Assembly: GCF_016545825.1 (NCBI RefSeq)
Contig: NC_052614.1
Coordinates: forward strand, 28,359,669-28,423,668
DNA length: 64,000 bases
From: Eucalyptus grandis
Taxonomy: Eukaryota; Streptophyta; Magnoliopsida; Myrtales; Myrtaceae
Direction of reading: 5' to 3'
The notes below the pieces were generated by a model that was not told the origin of the DNA, searched no databases, and was given only the letters and a program-made list of their open reading frames with translations. The position numbers and the translations under genes were made by a program. This document shows, in pieces, positions 34,851 to 46,913 of the stretch (position 1 is the stretch's first letter; each line of letters starts with the position of its first letter).

Positions 34851-34904
34851 TTCGTGTTCCCAAGCATTCTTGAATCAATTCTCTTTCCATCTCAACCTTT
34901 TTAT

Positions 34905-34932
34905 GATGATGACAAAAAGGGGGAGAGATGCA
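34905..34932 (+). promoter_or_regulatory. Extra polypurine-tract-like motif, element 1
   Basis: GACAAAAAGGGGGAGAGATG lies about 300 bp upstream of the LTR-adjacent tract. The same motif recurs at 55112-55131 in element 3 and, weaker, at 43366-43385 in element 2. Sirevirus elements are known for multiplied polypurine motifs; a role in plus-strand priming is inferred. Confidence 0.6.
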
Positions 34933-35220
34933 AGATTTGAAACTTTGAATTTAAACTTGTTTTAACTTTGGTTTGTGTTGATGTTTGACTTGACTTGTGA
35001 TTTTGGATGTGGACTGAATTTGGGATTTGGATTTGATTGCTTATATTAAGTACTATTGATATCTTATGATGGCTTTACTCACATGAAAGACTAACCTATT
35101 TTCTGTGGTTGCAGATTCTAGTATTATCATTAAATTTATCTTTATAAGATATCCATATTTGCTTGAGTATATTTTGCGAGTCAAAGTTATTCAAATCTGC
35201 GAGGAAAGTTTTGTCACCAA

Positions 35221-35234
35221 AAAAAATGGGGGAG
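35221..35234 (+). promoter_or_regulatory. Polypurine tract next to LTR A
   Basis: AAAAAATGGGGGAG directly precedes the TGTTGGA start of the LTR. It is in the position expected for the plus-strand primer of element 1. Confidence 0.75.
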
Positions 35235-36159
35235 TGTTGGAAATCTTCTGGAATATTTTGAAGTTGACAAAACTTTTCCATCAGTCTAATTTGAAGATTT
35301 GCAGACTCTATTATTCAAAGTCTAAAGACCCCCGGTACTTGAGACTCAAGACTCAAAGTCTATTCTCATTGTGATTTCTAGACCCCGTCGAAAAAGGGTT
35401 ATCCAGCTGGGTGTTTCATTAAGGATTTGACCTTGCTCATTTGGAAGATCTCTTGGCTGGATATGACATAACGGAATCCCTTTATTTGATCATGGTTAAT
35501 TTAGAGATTAAGGATCCGATAATTGGCGAAGTATACTTAGAAGGTTCTACTTATGGAAACCGAGATCGATTGTATGGGGCGAAGCGAGGATTGATGGGCC
35601 TATCGACATGTTCAGCTGTAAGCTGAATGATCTTCCTAATTGATTCCGTCCAACGGGTAGATTGGAGAATTCCTTTAGTAAGTGCCAAGCAGGTATGATG
35701 TCATAAAGAGTATAAAGGAGACGTTCTAGTTGTTAGAGAGAGTGCATGATAAGAAAGAATTCCAAGTACGAAGCTCTTTGTTCTTAGTCAATTCATTTAC
35801 TAAGCGAAATCTTGTACGCAAAAGTATATACTTTGAGACCTTGAGGAAGTGTGGTAGAGGTTCTACACTATGGAATCAAGGAAGAGACTTGTGTAACATC
35901 TATTTTGTTCATAGTGAAATCCAACCGGTGGGAACATTTAGTGCGGAAGAGTGGACGTAGGCTTGGAATAAGCCGAACCACTATAAACCTCGTGTTCAAT
36001 TTTCTCTTCCCTACTCTCTGCTTTACTTTGATCATAATTCGTCCCGTTAACAAAAGAAGAACTTCCTTTCTATTGTCCGCTTAGTATTGTTCTTATATCA
36101 CGAAGAATTATTTTTACACCTATTCACCCCCGCTCTAGGTGCTCATACTAGCTATCTCA
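35235..36159 (+). repeat. LTR A: 3' LTR of element 1 and left LTR of element 2
   Basis: About 925 bp, starting TGTTGGAAATCTTC and ending TACTAGCTATCTCA, so it has the TG...CA ends of an LTR. The end block CACCTATTCACCCCCGCTCTAGGTG matches the Sirevirus LTR terminus. A TATA-like TATAAAG lies near 35710. It is similar over its length to LTRs B, C and D. Sequence of one element lies to the left and of a second to the right with no other LTR between. Confidence 0.88.
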
Positions 36160-36164
36160 GGATG

Positions 36165-37270
36165 TAGTAGACAAATGAATAATTCCTAAAACTACAACAG
36201 TCTCAGAAAGGGGAAAAGAAGCTGTTGAGGCTAGTGAGATGACTCAAGAAGAGATAACCAAGAGACAAGTTCTTGATGCAAAAGCAATTTATTCCTTATA
36301 TTGTGCATTATCTCCTACTGAGTATAATAAAATATCTTCTTGTGAAACAGCTAAAGAAGTCTGGGATAGGCTGCACATCACCTATAAAGGAACCGATCGA
36401 GTGAAAGAAACTCGAATCAATATTCTGCTCGGTCAATATGAAGTCTTCAAGATGAAACCGGGAGAATCTATCACCGACATGTTTAGCTGTTTTACGAAAT
36501 CGTGAATGGTCTTGAGTATCAAGGTCAACCAATCTACGGACCCATGAAGGTTAACAAACTAGCGTGGACTTTCTAAAGATTGGAATCGTAAAGACCTCAA
36601 TAAGAGAAACACAAAGGATTATGCCACTTTCCATTGATGAATTGGTTGGTCTTATGAAGTGGAGCAAATAAATGAAGATGAAAATCCCAAAGGCAAAAAA
36701 TCCATTGCTTTAAAATCTAATGATGATTCTGATGTTACGTATTCTAAAGACGATATGGACGATGGAGAGCTTGCTCTCATGATAAGAAGGTTCGAAAACT
36801 CAACACAAAGGGAAGATGATTTAATTGGAAGAAACAAAGCTCAAAAGTTTCAAAATAAATCAGCTTAGGACGATGAATCCAATAAAGATGCGATTTGTTT
36901 TGAATGTAAGAAAAAGGACATATCGGACCCAACTATCCCTTGCGAAAAAAAGAAAGAAAGGAAAAGCTGAGAAATATAGAAAGGCACTCAAAGTAAAAAC
37001 TTGGAGTGATACCGAATGCGAAGAGAGTAATGATGATTATGCTAATATTTGTCTAATGGCACAATCAAAATCAGATTCAGACACTAAGACGGATACAGAC
37101 TCAAACTCAGACAGTGAAATCGAGGTAAGTAATTTAAAAATTCATACTAAAGTCTCTAAATATATTGATGAACTGTGTCTTAGTCTCAAAACCTCTCTTA
37201 AGAGGATTTTCAAGCTAAAAAGGAAAATTCTGCACTAAAGCAACATGAGATTGTTTGGAAAGAAAATGTC
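36165..37270 (+). pseudogene. Copia element 2 gag, 5' end deleted
   Basis: Begins mid-protein compared with element 3. The frame 36239-36505 reads MTQEEITKRQVLDAKAIYSL, CALSPTEYNKISSCETAKEV, WDRLHITYKGTDRVKETRIN, the copia gag (UBN2-type) core that forms the virus-like particle shell. A CCHC-type zinc knuckle follows near 36896 (CFECKKKGHIGPNYP), read across a frame change; its last Cys is Tyr here. An acidic and serine-rich tail follows (36990-37130). The start codon and first 50 or so residues are missing with the leader deletion. Confidence 0.83.
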
Positions 37271-37539
37271 GAAAATTTAGATAAAAGTCTTATTACTTTG
37301 AAAGAAAATGCAGACTCTCTTTCAAAAGAAAACACACTTTTGAAAATGATATCTCAAGTATTTCAAAAATATTTTCTATAGGATCTGAGAAATTGAAAAA
37401 GATTCTTTCAGCACAAAGATTTTATTTTAACAAATAAGGTTTGCGAATGACTTGAAAACCATTCTTCTAATTGATTTTCCAAAAGTAAAGGAAATGATCA
37501 AACAAAGACCTACAAAAGACTTTATAGAAATCATTTTCA

Positions 37540-40500
37540 AAAAGTCTTTGTAAAACCTCGTTGGCCGTAGTACTCTTAAATGTTCTAAGTGCAACAGCTC
37601 AAAATACTTTGAGAAAGAATGTCGTATGGTTTGGAGACCTATTAAGAAGGATTGGGCAAAAACCGTATATTGCACTAACTCCATTGGACCCAAGAAAGTG
37701 TGGGTACTAAAGAAAGCTTGAGTTTCTTTTTTAAATGCAAGTCACTATCAAGAAAAAGGTCAAATGGTACTTGGATAGTGGATGCTCAAGACATATGACG
37801 GGAGACTCAAGTTTTTCCTAAAGCTTATGCAAGTTAATGGTGGAAAAGTTTCCTTTGGCGGAAATAGCAAAGGAAGAATTATCAAATGCGGAACAGTAAA
37901 GATTGGAAGTTTCACAATCAACAACGTTTTCTTAGTGGAATGACTCAACTACAATTTACTGAGTATTAGCCAATTGTGCGATACAGGTTTCAAAATTAAC
38001 TTTCAAGACGGAATATGCTCGAGAACCAAGCAAAGACTCTCCCGAGACCTTCACAGACGAAGACATGGGAATATCTATCTTTGGACATCAAACTAGAGAA
38101 ATCTCAATGTTTAATTTCAATTCAAGAGGAAGCTAATCTCGGCATAGAAAACTTGGCCATATCAACATGAGGCAAATAGCCAAGATCTTTGCAAAGAAGC
38201 TTGTTCGTGGACTACCCAACCCGACATACCAAAAATATGATCTATGCACACCATGCGTGTTGGGAAAATATGTTAGAAGTTCTTTCAAACTAATAAATCA
38301 AGTTTCCACTAATTGTGTGCGGCTCCTACATATAGATCTCTTTGGACCATCTAGGACTCAGAGCATTGGTGGAAAGAAATATTGCCTAGTAATAGTGGAT
38401 GATTATTCACAATTTACTTGGGTATATTTCCTAGCAAGTAAGTTTGGAACTTTTTCTTATTTTATAAAGTTTGCTAAGAAAGTACAAAATGAGAAAGGAT
38501 ATGTTATTTCGAGTATACGAAAGGACCATGGAGGTGAGTTTGAAAATCAAGATTTTGCTAAATTCTGTGATGAATCTGGTTTTCAGCATGTGTTCTCCTT
38601 TCCATACACTCTAGAACAAAATTGAGTTGTGGAAAGGAAGAATAGATCGTTGCAAGAAATTGCTAGAACACTTTTAATTGAAAACAACATTTCTTCGTTT
38701 TTGGGCTGAAGCAGTTTCTATAGCTTGTTATATTATTAATAGAGTCTTCTTAAGGCTTATTCTCGACAAAACTCCCTATGAATTGGTCAAGGTAAGAAGC
38801 CAATTGTTTCCTATTTTCATGTGTTTGGTTGCAAATGTTTTATATTGAAAAATGCAAATGATCAACTGGTAAGTTTGAAGAAAAAATCAAACGAAGGAAT
38901 CTTCCTTGGATATTCAACCACCAACAAAGCCTACATAGTATACAACAAAAAGACTCAATCTATGGAGGAATTGATGAATGTCAAATTCCAAGATCTTATA
39001 CAAAATCAATCGATCCAGACTCAACCTGAAGAATTTGAACTTGCTCAAGACTCTACAAAGTCTAAATCCCCAAAAGCAACTCAGACCTCAGAAGGTCAAC
39101 AACAAACGATTATTGAAGAACCAAATGAAGAAAAAGATCAGCAGTCTGTTAGACCAACCAGCAACTAGAAGCACAAGTCCAGTCATCCCAAAGAACTCAT
39201 CATTGGTGACATTGATGAAGGGATTCGTACAAGATCCAAAAGGCATGAAGAGTCTAGCATTGTGGCTCTTATTTCTGAAATAGAGCCCAAAAGCATAGAA
39301 GAAGCTTTATCTAATGAAAGCTGATTGAAGCTATACAAGAAGAACTTAGGCAATTCGGTATTAACAATGTTTGGGAATTGACTCTAAACCAAAAAAGGTA
39401 AATATGTTATTGGAGCTAAATGGGGTTTAGGAACAAGATGGATGAAAAAGGAAAAGTTGTAAGGAACAAAGCAAGACTCGTGGCCAAATGATATACGCAA
39501 GAAGAAGGGATAGACTATGATGAGACCTACGCACGGTAGCAAGGTTAGAAGCAATTAGATTATTACTTGCTTTTGCTTGTTATAAGAATTTATAGTTATT
39601 CCAAATGGACGCTAAAAGTGCATTCCTCAATGGATTTATCCAAGAGGAAGTCTATGTGGAACAATCTCCTAGTTTTGAAGACCCAAGGAAACCAAATTTT
39701 GTATTCAGACTGAAAAAGACGTTATATGGTTTAAAGCAAGCACCTCGAGCTTGGTATGACAGGTTAAGTAAGTTTTTAATCCAAAATGGTTTTGTTAAAG
39801 GTAAAGTAGACACTACATTGTTTATTAAAAGAAAAATTAAAAACTTTTTAATTGTTCAAATATATGTTGATGATATTATTTTTGGATCACCTAACTAAAA
39901 GTCTGTGCAAGAAATTCTCTAAGTCTATGCAGGATGAATTCAAAATGAGCATGATGGGTGAACTATCTTTCTTTCTCAGATTACAAGTGAAACAATTGAA
40001 GGAAGCAGATTTTCATTCACCAAGAAAAATATGCTAAATAACTTGTTAAAAAGTTTGGTTTGGAGAATTGCAAAAGATTGATATACCAATGTCAAGTTCT
40101 TCAAGTTAGACAAAGATGAATGAGGAAAGAAAGTTGACCAGAAGCAGACAGAGTATCATTGGTTCACTTTTTATCTTCTTGCTTCTAGACCTAACATTTT
40201 ATTTAGTGTTTGCATTTGTGCAGATTTCAATCAGATCCCAAAGAATCTCATCTAAGTGCTGTGAAACGCATCATCAAATACGTTGCAACAACCTCTAAGT
40301 TAGGTCTATGGCATCCTAAAGAAGGAGACTTTACTCTCATTGGATACTTAGACGCAAACCTAGCGGATGCGAGTTGATAGAAAGAGCACCTCGGGCACTT
40401 GTCAACTTGCTTGGTAACAAAACACTATCTTGGTTTTCAAGGAAGCAAAGCGTAGCTCTTTCAACAGCAAAAGCAGTATGTGGCGCTTGAAAGTTGTTGT

Positions 40501-40755
40501 TCTCAAATCTTATGGATAAAACAACAGCTAAGAGACTTTGAATTGAAGACTCATGCACCGAAATCAAATGTAACAACACCAACGCGATTAATCTCATCAA
40601 TAATCCAATTCTTCATTCAAGAGCAAATCATATAGAGATTCGACATCACTTTATTAGAGATCATGTTCAAAATGGAGAAGTATTGATTCAATTCATAGAC
40701 TCAAAAGAATTAATCGGATATTTTTACAAAGCCATTGGAGAAAAGTCAATTTGAG
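37540..40755 (+). pseudogene. Copia element 2 pol, degenerate
   Basis: Protease WYLDSGCSRHMTGDSS has an intact Asp-Ser-Gly (37773-37781). The integrase frame 38167-38625 is open and shows the CTPC zinc pair, HIDLFGP (first catalytic Asp), VDDYSQFTWVYF and RKDHGGEFEN (second Asp). It stops at a TGA where family sequence has Gly (QNGVVERKN), just before the catalytic Glu. Reverse transcriptase frame 39605-39898 has [38 protein letters not shown] and [11 protein letters not shown] (YVDD 39863-39874). RNase H follows to 40755. Several frameshifts separate these pieces. Confidence 0.9.
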
Positions 40756-41235
40756 TCTATTTGATCCAGACTTAATATCTTAAAGTCTGAAGAAATTCAG
40801 ACTCAGGGATAAAAGTCTAAAGATGCTCAGATTCAAAAAATCAAGAATCACGACTGTAAGTTATTTCTGTTTTAGAAATTTATCTTTCGGATAAAAACTC
40901 GAAAAGGTATGTTTGTCTATTAATCTGCAATTGATTGATGTTATCTTCCCAAGTTTTCGTAATTATAGCAATCATTCATTTTTAAAAAAAAAAGTTATAT
41001 TTTGAAGTGATAGTTATCTATTTTTAAAAAAAGACAGTTAATTTTTGAAAATGAATTTTCTATTTTTTCTTTTTGTGACAATTCGTATACCCCGTTTCGA
41101 TTGCCTTATATACTAATCGTCTTCTTCACGAACCCTAGTAGCAAGGAACTTCACTTTCTTACTTTTTCTCACGAGTTTAATCCTTAAAGTTTTCATCTTT
41201 CTTGCGAATCAAGTTCGGAAACTCTCTCAAAGACT

Positions 41236-43290
41236 GTGATATTGGCTTCCCAAAGAAAGTCTTCAAGGATTGCAACAGGGGACCATAGCATATGCGTGAG
41301 GGTCCTACACATTTTGACCTCACCGAGAAAGAAGAATCTCCATGGCAACAGCAAAGCCCCAACATTCTCAACCGCGCCATTCTTCTTTAGGCTAGACCAC
41401 GAATGTTCAGCAACAACAAGCGGATGAAGAAATCATTGAGGATGCCGAACCCGTAAGGACTCTAAAGCCTGCTTTACCTTCAAACTCTACTGCTTTAAAG
41501 GATTGAGGTTATGCATTGAACTTTATTGATGAATTTTTGAAAGAAAAGGGGTACCGAAATGAAACCCACTTTTACGAACGATGGAACGTTTGGGAATTGC
41601 TCTGCGGGCTTGCGAAAAGAGCTTTTTGCGAATATCCCAAGTGATTCGCGTGTTGGAGGAATTAGTCAATCGATGGAAATGATGATGAAAAGATGTTCAC
41701 TCATTTTAAGCCTAGAATATGTGTTGCGGTGAATATTCGAGGAAAAATGGCAGATTTGTTTCGTTCTGAGGAACATAAGCGACTTTACTCTAAGTTGCTG
41801 AAGCGAGGGGTGATGAACCCAAGGAGTGTGGATTTTGATTTTCTCGACTCTCTGAATGTGAATTTGCGAGAAAGATTTGCTTTACTTCAACTTGATCGAT
41901 TTTGGTCTGAGACAACAGTGGCTCATCCAGAACTCATTGTGTATTTCTATTCCAATCTAAGCTTTTTGGATGCGAATAGATTTTCTTTCAGTGTTAAAGA
42001 CCAAGATTATGTGGTTGATATGGACACTATGGCTGATGTGATTGGAGTAGAGAGATGGGGGTTCCAATCAATTAGTGTGTCTATTGGTCGTGCGACTGTG
42101 GAGCTTGTTCGGGATGGAATGGCAGAAGGTCAAATTTCGTATTTGAGGATGAATGCCTCAAGTGTCTTGCTTCACAAGATTGTGATTAACTGTCTTAGAC
42201 CCAAAACGACATCAAAGACCGACGTCTCCAATTCGAAGTGAAGTTGATGTATGCTATCAATGCTGGTAAAAAGTTCTCTCTTGCACACACACTATTATGT
42301 TTCACATGTATAGATCGATGGTGAAGGACAAGGGCCAACTTCCTTATTTAGCACTTGTTACTAAGCTATTCAAGAACATCTTAATATTCAGCCTCCCAAA
42401 ATTTTGTGTGTTCGAACCCGTGATCAAATGGTGGTGGGACCGAAGATGGTTTCAAAATGCGTCGAAAGAGCTAAACAAGGCTTTGGAGCACTTTAAGAGA
42501 AGACCCCTGCCAAGACTCGTCAAGACTACGTGGCTGCAAAACGGAAAGGCAAGGAGCCCATGACGGTTGCATTTAAGAAAATGAGAGCACTCATCTTGCA
42601 GGATGAAGAAGATGAGGAAGATGTCACCATTTCCGCCCTTGCCTTAAGAAACTTACGTAGTTTGTTCCGTAGAGAGGAGAGAGAGAGGATCAAGACCGAG
42701 AAGAAACAGAGCGTAGGAGTGAAGAGAGGGAAATGATGAGGAAAAGAGCGAGAGGAAGAAAGAACCGCAAAAGAAGAGGAAAGAGGAGAACAAGGTCATC
42801 ATGCCACCGAAGAAGAGATAGAGCATGAAGAGTACTTCTCTCCACCGAAGGCACTAAACAAGGGGAGCCACCGAGAAAAGAGGTACTTATTCATGATGAT
42901 GTTAGTCGTTCTCCCCCGATCCAAAAGATGTGTATGCCTCTCAATTTCCTAAAGAAGGTCATGAGGTTTCATCTCCTAGTCTGGTGCTCATGCTAAAATG
43001 CCATCATTTGCCAATACTCCACAACCGATCATGCTAAAGCAAGCACTCAAACCGACAACCGGTAGACTTTCGAAGATTGCTTGATGTTCTTATGGAGATG
43101 CGAGGCTAGACTTATGCTTTGGGATGCGAATTTCAGAATATGCATAATGCTAGTCAAGCCTCGTCAATTTCTTTGCTCGATCAAATTCAAGCCCTTAATC
43201 TTCAAGTTCAAGCAACTACCAAGGGTGAGGAAGTAGCACAACCGAAGGAGGATCTAAAAAGCTAGAGGAGATTGTCAAGTCGATGGGAGA
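41236..43290 (+). pseudogene. Copia element 2 third ORF (envelope-like position)
   Basis: Best preserved of the three copies: frame 41693-42241 is open for 182 codons. It shows RICVAVNIRGKMADLFRSEE, NPRSVDFDFLDSLNVNLRER, VYFYSNLSFLDANRFSFSVK, DQDYVVDMDTMADVIGVER and LLHKIVINCL. Upstream, ASQRKSSRIATGDHSICVRV sits where the N-terminus starts; the ATG itself is not intact. Downstream are HMYRSMVKDKGQLPYLALV, an acidic run (DEEDEEDVTIS) and a charged, probably coiled-coil region. Between pol and the 3' LTR only Sirevirus-type and a few other copia lineages carry such a frame. Function is not established; no obvious signal or membrane segment. Confidence 0.78.
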
Positions 43291-43686
43291 TTTTCAGCTT
43301 ATTCGCGTTCTAAAACAATCTTAACTTTATCCAATTCTCTTTTTTTCGTCTCTACCTTTTAATGCTGACAAAAAGGGAAGAAGTTGATGTAGATCTGATT
43401 TGATTTGGCTTTTGGATTAGACTTTAATTCTTGTTTGGTTGTGACCGGGTTTGGACTATGTTTTTTTTTTTTGGATTGTTTGATCGTTTAATGCTTGCAA
43501 TATCTAAGCGTTGTTGGTATTCATGGCAAAGATAGTTGTTTTTACAGACTAACTCTTTTCCCGTGGATGCAGATTCGATATTATCTTGATCCTAATCCAT
43601 TTATCTTTTATGAGATATCTATGTATGCTTAAGTATTGTCTTTGCAGACATAAGTATCCAAATCCGCAGGAAAGTTTTGTCACCAT

Positions 43687-43700
43687 AAAAATGGGGAGAT
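43687..43700 (+). promoter_or_regulatory. Polypurine tract next to LTR B
   Basis: AAAAATGGGGAGAT directly precedes TGTTGGAG. It is in the position expected for the plus-strand primer of element 2. Confidence 0.75.
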
Positions 43701-44657
43701 TGTTGGAGAAAACTTCTTTATTTGTTTTGAAGCACTCGCAAAACGTTTCCATTAGTCTAGTCGAAGACTTGCAAACTCTGTCATCAAAGTCCGAAGACCG
43801 CTAGACCACCGAGACTCAAGATTTAAAAAAGTCTACCCTCATTGAGTTTCTAGACCGACGAATAAGATTTATCCAGAATTGAGTATTTCTTTAAAGGATT
43901 TGATTCGAGGAGTGGCTAAAGAATCTCAAGCTGAAGATAGCATATTAAGATCTATTATTCGTTTTGAAATTAATTCAGGTAATTTGGATCCGTTGAATGG
44001 TGAAGTATCTTGGAAGATTCTACTTAGCGACCTAGATTTTGATTGTATGAGCGAACGCAGTTGGTGGGCTATCGTCCTTATTCCTTAAGTAACCAGATCT
44101 CCCTAATTAGTTTTCTGTTCAACGGATAAGTGGAAAGAACTCCTTTGGAAGGTGCCAACGGCTATGAAGGCATGGAGGAGTATATAAGGAAAGCGCTTTA
44201 GTTATTCGAGTGTGTGCGCGATAGATAAATTCCAAAGTCTAAAGTTCCTTGTTCTTTGTTGATTCAATTGTTGAGCGAAAATTTGTACTAAAAAGAGTGT
44301 TTATATATTTGTGAGGCCTTGAGGAAGTGTAGCGAGTCTCTTCACTTTGTAGAATCCAATGACGTGATCTTGTAATGACTCTTTTGATTCATGTAGAATC
44401 CAGCCGGTGGGAGTTTGTCAATGCGGGAGAGTGGACGTAGTTGGATTAAGCCGAACCACTATAAACCTTGTGTTCTTATTCTCTTCCACTGAACTCTTTT
44501 ACTTTATTTGTAACTCTATTTAATTATTTAGAGTTTAATTTCCTCTTCAAAATCTTTTGTTAATCGGACTTAGGTTAAAAGTCAGTTCTACACTATATTT
44601 TGCAAATTTGTTTTCGCACCTATTCACCCCCTCTAGGTGCACATACTAGCACTTTCA
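43701..44657 (+). repeat. LTR B: 3' LTR of element 2
   Basis: About 957 bp, starting TGTTGGAGAAAACTTC and ending TACTAGCACTTTCA. TATATAA lies near 44181 and the terminal CACCTATTCACCCCCTCTAG is present. It is the most diverged of the four LTRs and keeps ACTTTCA at the end where A and C have GCTATCTCA. Confidence 0.87.
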
Positions 44658-46913
44658 AATAGAACTCGATCCTAATTTCATGATAAAAAATGATCCTCGA
44701 GTAAATTCCCGGTCGTTCCGCCATATCTCAACTTTTCCGCCAAAATCTCGATTTGGGAAAAATCTACCTGGCATGAGTCGATGTTCTAAAATGACTCATG
44801 ACATGACAGAATTTTCAATTTCTAAAATTGGATTCAAATTCGCGGTTAATTTCAATCCTACAAGGATTGGCGTGACTTAGGCTATTGGGTAGCTTTTTAA
44901 AAAAAATTTAGTGCAAATGACCCGTTGTCGATTTTCTTGAGCCACAATGAACTTTTTTGACATTTGGCAACTCTTGATATCGTGAAAATCTCCAAGGATT
45001 CAAATACTGACACAGAATTGCAAAACGACATAAAAATCGATCTAGTCTCATCACAAGAAATTTTTTCAATTTGGTGAAATCACCTACGTTTAACCATCTT
45101 AGTTGAACCAACCTATCTTTGATCTCTAGTCGACTTTTTAAGCGTGGCCGTAATGATCTCTCTGAGATGAGCACGGTCGAGTAATCGATTCATGGTTAAA
45201 TTCCCAAGTTTATTGCATTAAAATTCCTTAATGACTTCCCAGATAGTCTAGTTATTTCCCGAAGTGATCACTATGAGAATAGCACTATATGCACATTGAT
45301 GAAAGGTTCGATTTATCAAATTAGCAATTGCAAATTTCCAGGATTTTAGATGTATTTTGGCATTAATTGGAGTTATCTATGGATTTAATTTGCTAGAAAG
45401 TATTATGGGGTCAAGCAATTAATGGAGGGCTAATTCTCATAGACTTTCTCCTCGTTGGCTTCCTCTCGCACGCTCACCGCTTTCTCCCTTATCCCTTCGA
45501 CGCTAACTCCTTTTCCGGTTCCACTTGCTTTCCATTTTTCCTTCATTTTCTTCTCTACCGAGCCACAATTGCTCGCCTTTTCTTCTTTTCCTTTTTGCTT
45601 CTTTGAGCCACCCGTCGCTTTCCCTTAGCCGATTCCTCTCCAATTTGGCATCCACTACCCACCTTGCCAACAATGCCACACGTCCGAACCTCCATCTCTG
45701 AGCAGGTGCCCACAACACCGACTTCATTGCTCTTTTCTCCATGCGGCCAAAAAATTCGCCTGCTCCCAGTGTCTTCAATTGGATTAATAACCTCAAGACT
45801 TGCACCATCTTAGAATTGACCACACATCTCCTATGAAGTACTCCACCGACTCAACATCTTTGCCCGTCTTCTCTCTCCACCATTATGTGTCTTCATCAAT
45901 CAAAGCTGACAAAAGGCCACAGTGGCCGGCTCCCCCAACACTGCGACAAACGCTCCTCTCGGCCTCGCGTGTCGGCCCCGCATCAACAGCCGGCGCTCCC
46001 ACCTTGCATGGTCGGTCCGATCCGGCCAAGTTTCGAAGCCTAGCCCGCAAGTTCAGCCGCTCAGCCCATCTTGAGACTTAGTCTAGCCCACTAGCCAAAA
46101 CCAAGCCCGATTCTTTGTCGTAGGCTTGCAAGGCCTTTTAGCCCGGTCCAAGTGTCCGTTGACGTCGCCGAAAGTTCGAGTTTGAGTTGCCGTGGCGCCA
46201 CCGCCGCCATGAACTTGGTTGCGCTAAACCGGTGAGTTTATACATTAAACTTTACTTAATAGGCTAATGACATTTAAGGGTGTTTAGTTTAGGTTTATTA
46301 GGATTAGGTGGTAATTTAGATTAGATTAGTAATTTAATTATTCGGTTATCGCATGTTAGGTGGTTAAAATTGCTAAATTAGAAAGCTGGATATATCGTAT
46401 TATTTATCTAGTAAGGTTCAAAATTTTCTGGGCCCGTTTGTTATTTAATTAGGCTTTTTCCAGCCTAAGTTCCTATTTATAGCATTTCATTGTATTATTT
46501 AATTAATTTTGTTATTTATTTAATTATTATTTATTTTTAAAATTATATCGTGACCTTACAGACTAAATTTTATGCTAATTACAATGGTGTGATTCAATTA
46601 TTTATTTGGCTTGCTAATTTGTGCAAATTGAGTGCTAATTGAATTTGAGTATATAATTCCAAATTTGTGAATTTCGATATTTATTCAAAAATCTCAGGAG
46701 TGTCGGTTTACACACTAAATGGTTTTATATACTATATAAATAGTGTAATTTTAAAATGAAGGTATCAGTTTTCGGAGTTGATCGAATGTACCCCCACACA
46801 TGATATTTTCATCGAATGTCTTTAATAAGAAGAAAACATGCCAATGTTGTTATTTTAATTGAGGCATGTGAGTGCAAAGCACAAATGTCCTTGGCCATAA
46901 TTGAATGATCGTG
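44658..46913. other. Probable left part of a gypsy-like LTR, interrupted by element 3
   Basis: This 2.2-kb stretch without intact genes has the look of a long plant LTR: a 5' A+T-rich part, then a pyrimidine- and G+C-rich part (45440-46240), then an A+T-rich part with CACTAAATGG. The stretch right of element 3 (56369-56810, with TACCCCGTCGTGGGC) seems to continue the same kind of sequence. Assignment to Ty3/gypsy is recall-based. Open frames such as 45800-46081 follow from low stop density and are not supported as genes. Confidence 0.35.

Larger units (their letters stand above)
28901..36159 (+). mobile_element. Ty1/copia Sirevirus-type element 1 (5' part lost in the gap)
   Basis: Order of parts: end of gag (28901-29290), protease (about 29330), integrase (29600-30400), reverse transcriptase (30960-31650), RNase H (31700-32310), a third reading frame (32770-34850), polypurine tracts, and a 3' LTR (35235-36159). 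Domain order protease-integrase-RT-RNase H defines Ty1/copia. The third frame and the LTR end (CACCTATTCACCCCCGCTC) fit the Sirevirus lineage. All frames are broken. The 3' LTR also serves as the left LTR of element 2. Confidence 0.88.
35235..44657 (+). mobile_element. Ty1/copia Sirevirus-type element 2
   Basis: Composed of LTR A (35235-36159), gag (36190-37270), protease (about 37750), integrase (38090-38690), reverse transcriptase (39390-40080), RNase H (40130-40755), third ORF (41236-43290), polypurine tract and LTR B (43701-44657); about 9.4 kb. The primer-binding site and the start of gag are deleted immediately after LTR A. Reading frames are broken but better preserved than in element 1. 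It shares LTR A with element 1. Confidence 0.87.

Noticed and set aside
45503..46081. Gene in the G+C-rich pyrimidine-rich stretch
   Set aside because: Frames on both strands are equally long, there is no recognisable domain, and the surroundings look like an LTR.
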